A stretch of DNA of 64,000 nt, taken from contig NC_079880.1 in assembly GCF_029227915.1 (NCBI RefSeq), positions 13,970,001-14,034,000 on the forward strand. The letters are read 5' to 3'. The stretch comes from Hydractinia symbiolongicarpus (lineage: Eukaryota > Cnidaria > Hydrozoa > Anthoathecata > Hydractiniidae). Each line of letters begins with the position of its first letter. Position 1 is the first letter of the stretch. The notes beneath the pieces were generated by a model that was not told the origin of the DNA, made no database searches, and saw only the letters and a list, made by a program, of their open reading frames with translations. The translations under genes and the position numbers were made by a program. Shown here one piece after another: positions 13,652-25,600 of this stretch.

Positions 13652-16600
13652 CTAACAAACAATGTGTAAAAACGTGTTATTGTGTTTAATATAAAGATCT
13701 TAAATTAAAAAAATTTGTTAAGTAACCCTGAAATATTTAATAGCAGTTATTAACAAAAATGCTGGAGGGGTGAACGAATTGAGTGTGTTTGTAAACAATT
13801 GGGAACATTAAAATTACAGTTTAGATATAATTAAAGCTGAAACTGTGAAAAAAATGATTGGCTATAAAATTAAGACATACTTTATTACTATCTCGCCTGC
13901 GAGGATAGTATTGGTTTCCAACTCGTAACTGTGTTTAATATAAAGATCTTAAATTAAAAAAATTCGTTAATTAACCCTGAAATATTTAATAGCAGTTATT
14001 AACAAAAATGCTGGAGGGGTGAACGAATTGAGTGTGTTTGTAAACAATTGGGAACATTAAAATTACAGTTTAGATATAATTAAAGCCGAAACCGTGAAAA
14101 AAATGATTGGCTATAAAATTAAGATATACTTTATTACTATCTCGCCTGCGAGGATAGTATTGGTTTCCAACTCGTGACTGGCTAACTATGTTCCAAATGG
14201 TCAGTTGCAACGTCACAGATTTGAACTTCGTACCCAAACTCTCTAAGTACTTAGAAGTCATCTAAATGACGTTTAAAATTGGTATTTGTTTTCGACAAAA
14301 TTTGGCACAGTTAACAAAAAAAGTATGCTGAACGTAAACTTTGATTTTTTGTTATCTAAATGTCATTTTAGGTCAAAATTGGTCCAAAAATTAAAACCAG
14401 TTCATTTTCGACCAAATTTGGCACAGTTAACAAATAGAGCATGCTGAACATGATAGTGACATCAAAATTTTGATTTTTTGTTATTTAAATGTCATTTTAG
14501 GCCAACATTTGTCCAAAAATTAAAACCAGTTCATTTTCGACCAAATTCGGCACAGTTAACAAATAAAGTATGCTGAACATGATGGTGACATCAAAACTTT
14601 GACTTTTTGTTATCTAAATGTCATTTTAGGCCGAAATTGGTCCAAAAATTAAAACCAGTTCATTTTCGACCAAATTTGGCACAGTTAACAAATAGAGCAT
14701 GCTGAACATGATAGTGACATCAAAACTTTGATTTTTTGTTCTAAATGTCATTTTAGGCCAACATTTGTCCAAAAATTAAAACCAGTTCATTTTCGACCAA
14801 ATTCCGCACAGTTAACAAATAAAGTATGCTGAACATGATGGTGACATCAAAACTTTGACTTTTTGTTAACTAAATGTCATTTTAGGCCGAAATTGGTCCA
14901 AAAATTAAAACCACTTCATTCTCGACCAAATTTAGCACAGCTAACAAATAAAGTATGCTGAACATGATGGTGACATCAAAACTTTGACTTTTTGTTATCT
15001 AAATGTCATTTTAGGCCGAAATTGGTCCAAAAATTAAAACCACTTCATTTTCGACCAAATTTAGCACAGTTAACAACAAATAAAGTATGCTGAACATGAT
15101 GGTGACATCAAAACTTTGTTTTATTGTTATCTAAATGTCATTTTAGGCCAAAATTAGCCCAAAATATTTTCGACAACATTTGGCACATTTAACAAAAAAA
15201 GTATGCTGAACATGATAGTGACATCAAAGTGTTTATTTTTTGTCACATAAATGCCGTTTCAGACCATAAACGTTTTAATCCCACGACTTTAACTATGAAT
15301 GTTAAGCTGTATTTTTTGTTAGTAGAAATTGTAGAATTGGGTCGCATTGTCGATGTTTCATAGTTGTCCATTTTTAATAGCGAGATAGTTTATGCGGTGC
15401 CTGCATCTTGTTTGGACAGATTTGCTGGCAGTCGCGCGTGCAAACCGTTTAAAAACAAACCTTTTTTGGCGCAAATATGTTTAAAAAAAACAAAACTGAT
15501 TAAAGAGGCATTTTTTAATGCTTGTTTCCATGCCTAATTCACAATAACAACACTTCTAATCTGGATAATTTGTTTCAATAAAAAACGCTTCTATAATTTG
15601 TTTTAAGTCCTATTTTTGTCCTTGTTAACTTTAGGCAGGCAGATTAAAACTAAAAAACATTTTCTCCGCTATTTTAAAACGAGTAGCGTGAAAATTAGTG
15701 GGTACTTGCAATTGTTCTACGTCTTTAGAACTTTAGAATGGATTCCTTTCTTTACTACCGAGACTAGTGAAGCACAGAAGGATACCAGTCTAATGTAGCA
15801 GTACGTAAATTATATGTTTTTGAATGTTGAGGGACGGATACAGGATTTTTTTCTGCTTAGGCGGATTTGCGAAGCGAAGCAAAGTCCACGCGTAATTTTC
15901 GCGTAGCAAAAATTGCGCGTTTTAAATCAGCTGGGGGTCTGGGGGGAGGCGCTGTTAGCCCCCAAGTCGGGTCTGGAGCAAAGCCCCAGAAGCTTTAGCT
16001 TATTTACCTATTTCAGCACTCCAAAATGCTGCAGGCAGGACCTTTACAGGTCCATCTCTCATATGTTATTTGAAAAAAAAAAACAATCGCAAAATTCAAA
16101 TAAAAGCAAAATATTCAGAAATATTAAGGCTAAAATTAGCCAGCCAGAAAAATTTCTTCTTTCTTCCACATCAACAAAAATATTTGCAAGTGCGTTTTTG
16201 CAAGTTATGGGTGAATATAAAATAGCTTTTGACTAATATTGAAGCTATAAACTCTCAGAAACTAATTAAGTACATAATTCTTTTAAGTCAGTATGCAAAA
16301 CGGTAAAAACTTTTCACATTTAATCTATTTAAAATATTTAATAACATGAAAAAGGAGGCCTATAAGAAAAATAAGCAAAAAACAACAACACAAAAATGCA
16401 TATGTAAATAAGCTTGATTTGTATTATTATATCATAGCAACAACAACATAAACAACAACAGATAAATACAATAAATTAAAAAAAATGGCAAGATTATATT
16501 AAGATATTGTACAGGTGAAGGCCAGCACAACTTAAAATTTGGATTTTCAAGCAGCAATAGCTAATTAAACTTACAACACAACATTTTTGTGTCCATAAGG

Positions 16601-19600
16601 TTTTAATAAGTATATATGCTAAGTCATTTTCGCCTTGTTAGTAAAATCACAAACATTTTCCATGCCTATCAGCATGACACTTCTTTAGTGAAAATGTGAA
16701 AAACATCGCCATTTCACCCATTTCACCCATTAAATAAAACCATGCCTTTTTCTTATTCGAATTGTATATAATTAGCACCATCTCCAGGGATTATTTCGAT
16801 ATGATGCTAGAGATCTTAAACCAAAATATCATCAAGTCTTGTCAAAGTCTTCCTCTCAAAACTAGTGTTCTCTTTATTGGCCTTGTGACATGCTGAAAAA
16901 TCGTTTGGAAAGTGTCTACTGCCAGAAGAATTGAATCTACAAAAGTTAACATACGAAGTTATTATGAAGTCAACGAATTGTTATACCTTACACATTTACC
17001 AGCTGGCCAGCTATTCAATTTTTTGCGTTGTTATAAAACCCAAGATAACACAAAGCTCTTTCGAATTTGACACAAAGCTTGTTCAAATTTGTTGAAAGTG
17101 AAACTATAAACAGTTTCATGTTCACACTTGCTAGCACAGCAATAGAAAGCAATTGTGTATCTTACTTTAAGATACACAATGGAATAAAAAGTAAACATAT
17201 GTACCTGAAAGCGTAGCTAGTAGTCATTAAATTGATGCTATGATTTTTGTTAAGTCTAAGCCTGCTTTTCTGCCAAACTGCTTTCCTTCTGCAATCACAG
17301 GCGACACAGAGAATAAATGTTTTCCAGTAATGTTTCTTCTAAGCAGCATTGCTCAACTTCATTCCGCAATCATATATTCAAAACTTTCGTTAACTTGCTG
17401 CAAGTCAATACAAAACGATTCCTCAACCGTCTTTCAGTTCAGTACTCGCCGAAGTTGGCCGAACCATTAAACAGACCGGATACCGAGAGGCAATAACAAT
17501 AGGAAGAGTAAATTATTCCTACGCACCCATCCCCTGATCTCAATGTTTCTTTCACCGTAAATTTCGACGACTTCTTGTTCAAGAGAGTCCAAAAGTCCAC
17601 ACCTCGGCGAGATTTTTCTCGACGTCATAATTCTTTTGTTTTAAAGAGAGTCCAAAAGTCCACACCTCAGTGAGATTTTTCTCGACTTCGTAATTCTTTT
17701 GTTTTTCTTTTGTTTAAGAGAGTCCAAAAGTCCACACTTCGGCGGTCGCCGAAGTCGACTGTTTTTACGGCAGAAAACAGAGGAATCGAGAGAAACAAAG
17801 TCAGCGAAATGCGGTAAAATGTAGTTCGACTACCGTAAAAACCATAGTACTTCGGCAAAGCACATCGAAGCAGAGTCTTATAATAAAAATTATGCGTTGT
17901 TTTAAATCAATTTCTAAGTTTAGATACACATGATTTTCTCATTGGCAAAATTTCTCCTTAGGCGAGTGCCGAAGTGGCCGAAGTCTAAATCCGTCCCTGG
18001 TGTTGATAACAGGACTACCCTGTTGAACGGTACAAAAGATATTAAGACCTATTATTTTCAAAAATTATTCATTTTCTTTTATATTGATTCCCTTGCGTGC
18101 TTGCGTGAGTAAAACTGTGAGTCCACGACACGGAAATCCCGGGTCACTTACTTACCGCTACATATGAAACGGTATTAGATATTCACAAAGGATACGCACC
18201 GCTAAATGAAGTTCCTAGCATAAAACGGAAATTGTGTTTCCGAAAAAGATGCCTGTTCTTTTTGAGTATTCTCTACTCTTTCATTCAACAAAAGTATTTA
18301 AAAAAACATTTGAAGAAGAGCATGGTTTAATAAGTTAATCATAGCAAGGTTTCTGTAAGGTTTTTTTTTATGTTTTTTTTTTTCAGTTTTGATGATACTA
18401 TTGATGCCAGACATGTTTTATAGCTAGCATCATAAAAAGCCAACCACCAGCTAGCTAGGAATTTATTTTAAGTAGCCATGTTCTTTATACCTAGCTAAGT
18501 CTCCAGTTTATATTTAATTGACCAGCTATTAGCTGCTGTAGCTAGCTAATGTTAGCTTAAACTAAAGATTCCCAGTATACCTAGCTAACCTGTGAATTTT
18601 ATGTTGCTTTTACATGTAGCTAGTTACTGTGTAGTTTATCTTAGTGGTCTTTGCTAGGATTATGGCTGTAACTTATTTGACTTGACCTTTTAAGCCTAAA
18701 TAAGAAGATATAAGAAGCTACAACATCTTTTAAGAAAGTATTTATAATATTTAAGGATAGTTTAAGGACTCTTTTTTATGCAAATATATAATGTATTTTT
18801 CACATTTTGTGTAGCCATAGTCATAAGAAAAAGAGATAGTCTGGTGAATCGCGCGGCTCTATTGTTTATGTTTTTGTTAGCAGAATATACCTCGTACCCA
18901 GTGCTTTGACTGCACGCTCGTGTTGAAAAATGGCGCATTTAAGTGGTTAGTTACTGTAAACAACATAGGATTAACAAACATTTAAACAGAATTATTTTCA
19001 ACATGCCTGGTGAAAATTGCTCTATATACGGTTGCACAGTTTCACGAAGGGCTAAATATAAAGGTCTATCTATTTTTAAAGTTCCTGCTGGTGAGAATCA
19101 ATTTGACAAGTCGTGGAGAGAAAAGTTAGTTGATGTTGTGATAAGAGATAGGGAAATTGATCATGCTCTAAGGGATAGAATTCAAAGAAAGAAAATATAT
19201 ATTTGTGAAAAGCACTTCAGCGAAGATCAAATGAATCGTAACCACTCTAGCAAAACCACACTTGTTCCCGGTGCTATCCCCACAATAAACCTTTCTATCA
19301 AAAGTTTTCTTTCATCCTCTACATCTTCTAAGCCTCGTCAATCAGCACAATCAATTTTGCAGAAAAAAATTGAACCAGTGGAAAATGTCATTACTGATCA
19401 GTACAAGTCATTCACAGATTTTATTTCTAAAACTCAGTTATTGAAATTTGTCGGTTGGAGTTTTACCTATACAAGTGATTGTGCTTCTTTTGCCTGTCAT
19501 GATGCTATCCACTCAGTTCCAAAGTATGAGATATATGTTGATAATAATCTTGTTTTTACTGTTCGTGTTTTATTATGGTCTGTTCCTGCTAAACACGACA

Positions 19601-22600
19601 TTTATTCTCAATCACTAAAACTTATTACAATCACATATTTAACAAGATTAATTATGGATTTGAAATTATGCCCAGGTTTGACAGACCACTTTGCTGGTAG
19701 CTGTCTTGAGCACTGTGTCCCAAAACTAGTGCACCTCTTCATCAAAGCAAATGGTATCGATCTCCAAATTGCATAGTTCTTATTCCACCTTCTTCTGAAA
19801 AATGCTTGGAATGTGTTAGGTCGGAGTCAAAAGAAAGCCTAAGTTTGAAAAGGAAAAGGGACAATTTAATTTCACCTGCCAAACTTAAAGCACCAATTTC
19901 CATGACTTTTCAATCATAAAAACCCTTCAAAATCACCGGTTGGAAAATAAAGAATTAAAGGAAGATTTAAAGAAAATGCAAGATGAAATTTCCACTTGTG
20001 CAGTTCCAGTCCAAAAAAGTCTTGGTGATGATTTCGTAAAAATTATGTCAACAACTAATCGCAAGATACCACCATTCATGAAATTTTTTTGGGAAGAGCA
20101 GCAGAAATATTTATCATCATCGAAAACTGGTGTTCGCTATCATCCTATGATCATTCGTTACTGCTTGGGTTTAGTTGTAAAATCCCCCGCCTTTTATGAT
20201 AAGATTCGTGTTGACGATAAGAAAGACAGTGGTTTCTTGGTACTCCCTAGTAGACGTCGTTTAAGGGACTATAAGAACTATATTCGTCCAAAGCAAGGTT
20301 TTAACAAAGACGTTATCCAGGAATTGTGTAATATGGTCTCCAAATTCCAACCACATGAGAAATATGCAATATTATTAATGGATGAAATGAAAATTCAAGA
20401 AAGTCTTGTGTGGGATAAGCATAATGGTGATCTTATCGGTTTTGTTGACCTTGGTGATATTGATCTAAATTATGCTGCGTTGAAAAAGGTTGATGAAATT
20501 GCATCTCATGTCTTAGTTTTTCTTGTGAGAAGCATTGTAAATCCTTTAAAATTTTCATTTGCAAATTTTGCTACTACCAATGTCACATCAATTCAATTGT
20601 TTCCTCTCTTTTGGAAAGCGGTTGGCATACTGGAGGAAAAATGTGGCATAAAAGTTGTTGGTGTCACAAGTGATGGAGCATCTCCAAACCGACGAATGTA
20701 CCAATGCACCTAAACATGACCCGTGTAGCTGACATTAATGCAGGAATGGACGTAACATACCGCACCTTGAATGTTATGGCGGATGAGGAACAATACATCT
20801 ACTTTATCTCAGATCCACCACACTTAATTAAAACAGCCCGCAATTGCCTGAGTAATTCTCTTGCAGGAAGATGTACCAGAAGTATGTGGAATGATGGAAG
20901 TTATATCACCTGGAACCATATTTCAAAGTTATTCCTTGATGACTTAGACTGTGGATTACATCTTGTTCCTAAAATAACAAATGACCACATCAAGCTCACA
21001 CCATATTCAGTCATGAATGTACGTCTGGCAGCACAAATGTTAAGCGAATCTGTCTTTAACGCTCTTTAATTGTATGGACCACCAGAAGCTAATGCAACTG
21101 CCAAATATTGTAATATGTTCGACCAATTTTTTGACTGTCTTAACGTCAAGAATACCAAAGAAGCAGCAATTAAACGTAAACCATTTCTTAAACCGTACAC
21201 ATCTTGATGATGAAAGATTCTTATGGTTGACCGAAACATTTCTAGGATATTTCAAAACATGGAAGGATTCAATTGCTGATAGGCCTGGTAATTTTACGGA
21301 TAATGCTAGAGCAAATATGTTTATTTCACGGCAAGCCTACCAAGGAATCAAAATCACTGTCCATTCTACTGTTGAATTAATCCAGTATTTAATTAATAAT
21401 GGTGTTCCATATGTTCTGACAGAAAGATTTTGTCAAGATCCCCTTGAAAACTACTTTGGTCGTCAACGTGCAATTGGTCATAGGAAAGATAACCCATCAA
21501 TCCGTGATTTTGGGTGTAACGACAACACAATTAGAACACAAAAGATTTTCCGACCCATAGCTGGTAACTGTCATGAAATTGATATTGAAACTGTGCCATG
21601 CCGTAAGAGCAATTAAACACACTTGGAAGAAAGAAGAAACTAAAAACGGTTATTTTTATAGCCACACATTTATAAAAAACATTAAATTGGCTTAATAAGC
21701 AAGAACAAGCACTGTATTTCTGCTTAACACAAACATTAATAAAAAATATTTTGAAATACCTTAAAACCTATATACACTACCTGGACCTTTTTGTAGACTT
21801 CCATAATTATTTATTATACCATGTGCCAAAATAATATTGTTTTAAAATTTGTTGCTATAAAAATAGCAGTTGTAACAGGTTTATAGTCACTGTTCTGGAC
21901 TCTTAGTGTCAATGTCCATCTAAAAGATTGCTTGAAGATTTCTTGATTTCAGTGCGTAGAGATCGAGCTTTTTTCTGTTTTGATGCAATTTTTTGCAGCT
22001 CACATTTATCTTTCACAAATGAAAAAACACGAGCACGAACATAAAGCATGATGAGATGCTCAAGTAAGTTCATTGCTAATTCTTTTGTGACTTTTTCGGT
22101 TGAGTGTGATGTTATTTTGTTGTAATTACAAAGCACAACAGGGTTCTCAAGCAGGTCTGAAACAATTTTCTTACTATCAATTGTATGGTGAAAATTAGCA
22201 GTTGCAGCACGAACTTCAAGTTCTGCACAACAAAAAATTCTGAAAACATCATCGGTTACTGACCATAACCCTCCTCTGTCCTTCATATTTACTAAATCAG
22301 AATTTTTATCGTCTTCCACAAGACATGACTTTCCAGCTAATAAGATGTCCAAACTTTGAACTCCAAGCATACTTCTTGATTTTTTTGATCACTAATGCGA
22401 CGATATAGGGTACTAAATACATAACCACTTAGATATTAAATTATGTTTCTTTCTTTGGGTGAAAAATTCACATGGGAAGAAAATTCTACAGTGTTTTCTT
22501 TTACAGTTGAATTAGTGAGATGAGCAAGTACGTGATTATCCACTTCAAAACCAAGGAGAATAGAGCTTCGATTTGATAAATTTCTGAAAACAATATTTTC

Positions 22601-25600
22601 AGACATAGATTTATAGAAGGCCGGATAAGACTTTTCAGCATCGCCTTTAAAACTACCAATCACATCTTTGACAAAACTATAGGAAAATTTTGTATTGTCG
22701 TTTGTAATAACATAATTGACAAATTCATTTCTGGTCTTCTCACTATAGCATTCATCTTTAAAAAGTTTACTTGCACTTAATTGGGTGTACTTCTTAAAGT
22801 ATAACGGATGGAGCTTGGTTTCAGCAGTAGTGAGGCTGTCGTCATTTAACTGGTTTTGTGGCTGACGATGTTTCGCATTTCGGTGTCTTGTGAGTCCCCG
22901 TTGTGTTTTGCATGTTTTGGAGCATATATCACAGGAAAAACAGCTTTCAGAAGGGTCGTCAACTATTTCTTCAACAATTTCGGATAATTCTTTAGTTAAA
23001 TCACGATTTTTCTCTAATAAATCTTCATCAATAACAGCCAAGATTGCATCAAAATCATCTTCACCAAAGAAATCCTCCCCATGGGCAGCCATTATTGATA
23101 ATTCCGTGCAGTCTTAAACTGGCCACCCCGATTTAAGAAACATATCTGCTTGTGAACAATAGGAACACATTATGGACGGCCCGGAATTACCAGACTGTCT
23201 CTTTTTCTTATGACTATGGTGTAGCTAAACTTATATCGGTTGCATGCAATATGACAAAAGGATTTTTATTTAAAGCATACCTCCCGAGAAAAAGTAAGTT
23301 GACCTAAATTGGCTCATATTCATACGTGATTTACGAATATAAAGTTTATTTCCCTTAATTCGCACTTATAAGTTAATAATGTCTATTCAAAGATTCAAAA
23401 ATTCACCTCCGAGACGAGGTAAAACATCCGCAATGTTGTTTTATAAATTTCTTCACCTTGAGTGCTCTGACGTCACCTGTTAGAAGATCGTAAGTCATCT
23501 TCCGCATTGAAATTTTTTACTCAAACTTTAATAGTGAAATTCATTGGTAATGAGTATGTTTACCCCCGTGAAAATATCAGAAAACTTTGAAAATGAATAC
23601 TAACTTCGGTTGAGAAATCATCATTCAATTGCAATACCGAGAAGCTGTGACGCAAAAAAAGAAAAAAAGAGCGACAGGGAAAATGTTGTAGAATTTCAAT
23701 TTGAGCAGGCGAAATACTAGACCAAGCACTGACTCGGATTTCAGTTGGGAGAGCTGTGATGAGGATACTATTCAAGAAGAAGTCGCTTCACTTGTTTCTG
23801 TTGTTGTAAGGACGTAGTGCAAGTGTCGTTGCTATTGCGGGTTAGAACCCGCGAATATTTTTAATTTGATCAGTGAGTTTTGATATGTAAACGTATTCGA
23901 ATTAGATAATAGCGCATGAGTTCGATGAATGACGATAAAAATGAAAAAATCTTCTAACCTTCTTCTTTTTGTTTTTTTCTTTCAAACTCAGTTCTAAAGT
24001 CAAAGAACTCGGAAGTAAAATGAGCTTCGCAGATCTTAAAATTCTTTGGAAGCGTATCCTCTCTCTTGATCAGTTTGATCCATATAGTTCGTTGTTTTGG
24101 ATCTTTGGGAAAGTTGAAAAATACACCTTGTTTCTTTTGGTGGTTAAGACAACTAGGTAAGTGGGCAAGAAGCCATATTACTATTTAAAAACACATCATA
24201 TCACATCCGCAAAGTTTCGCCTCTCATCCCGGGGCTCCGAATGTGAGCTTCTAACTAGTGACGTCAGGCGCATAGTTATACTCTTAAATGCTCACTTGCA
24301 AAATGGCGAACAAGTGAGGTGAAGGCTTAAAAACATGAGGTAAACATTGTCTGGTTTCTTGAGTACTGTAGTGATTTTAATAAAATAAACGTTAAATTGT
24401 TTTTTCTGAAGATGTTATGAATCGATTTAGGTCAACTTGATTTTTCTCGGGAGGTAAGCTTTAACATGTAGTAATTCTGATGTTTTAGGTGTTCTTACTC
24501 AAATGTTTTTGTTTATGACATTTCTTGTTATTTAAGAAAACTTTAAACCTCTTCGAGAGAGTTACTACATGCTAACACCGAAAAAACTGTGTTTTTTTAA
24601 ATTCTTTATTGATAGAGGTTTGTGACATTATGGGGAAAATTTACTAGGCTTTTTCACATTATTTACAGGGAAGGCTGGGGTGACTTTTCATTTATGTTTA
24701 TACATGCTATATATAATATATACAAACTGTTTTGCTTTTCTTTTGAAATTTTGTGTTAACTTTTGTGACACAAGGATCATGCAATATACCGAAAGAACTA
24801 ATTTTTGTAGAATTTGACTTTACACCTTGCAAGCCTTTCATGTTTTTATATTAAAATAAGAAATTCAACTCTGACATTATACATATATGAATTTCTGTTT
24901 TACCACTCAATTTTTACATTTTATATAAATTATTTGGGACAGAATGGTATAAAATAGACCAAAATACCTGATCTTAGTTGTTTATAATTTACAGGCTGTG
25001 TCTGTGAAACTTTAAGGGGAACATTTTGTGTAAGGCAATGGCATGACATATACTGATAGAACTGATTTTTGTTGTGTTAGATGTTATATCTGAACCTTTT
25101 TGACATTTTATGTTAATTTTGCGAGGAAGGACCATATGTACACAGAAGAAGAATTCAATTTTACACCTTGCAAGCTTTTTTTTCTATATTTTGTATAAAT
25201 TCTTACCGGGGAGGACTCTGAGAAATATACCGAAATGACTGATCCTTCTCGATTTAAATTTGATGTGTTCCAAATTGTAGTTTTTTGAAATTTTGTGTAA
25301 AATTTAATGGGTAAGGACAAGATGCAAAATGTCAAAAAAACCCTGATTTTTGTTGAATCAGAAGCAATCCCTACAACCATTCTTTTTTTTACAGTTTGTA
25401 AAGCTTTTGTGGGAAAAGAGTGCATGCAGTATCATTGAAATAACTGATTTTTGTTGCAAACTGTTTTTATTTGACATTTTAAATTAAAATATTGTATATA
25501 TATGTATCAAAATAATTAAATTTTGCAAACTTTGATTTTGTCGTTACCTCTCCTTTTTTACATTTTGATTAAACTTTTGTGGGAGACCGTCGGTATGCGA

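Larger units (their letters stand above)
18816..23218 (+). mobile_element. P-element/THAP9-like DNA transposon with two convergent genes (inactive)
   Basis: A 4,403-bp element bounded by 30-bp terminal inverted repeats (left 18,816-18,845; right 23,189-23,218) that differ at one position and begin CATAGTCATAAG. It is flanked by a perfect 7-bp target duplication, GTGTAGC (18,809-18,815 and 23,219-23,225). P-type elements usually duplicate 8 bp, so one base may have mutated. It holds a THAP transposase relic on plus (19.0-21.6 kb) and a C2H2 zinc-finger gene relic on minus (21.9-23.1 kb), converging tail to tail with about 290 bp between. Both genes carry lesions. The element sits inside the 14-kb intron of the PAN-EGF-GGGWT gene, in the opposite orientation if its direction is defined by the transposase. 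Confidence 0.93.

Noticed and set aside
15831-17998. Firm hAT assignment for the GGGACGGAT-ended interval
   Set aside because: Only about 10 bp of inverted end and no exact 8-bp target duplication.
18943-19002. Upstream ATG for the THAP transposase
   Set aside because: The THAP domain conventionally begins near the protein start, and the ATG at 19,003 immediately precedes it.
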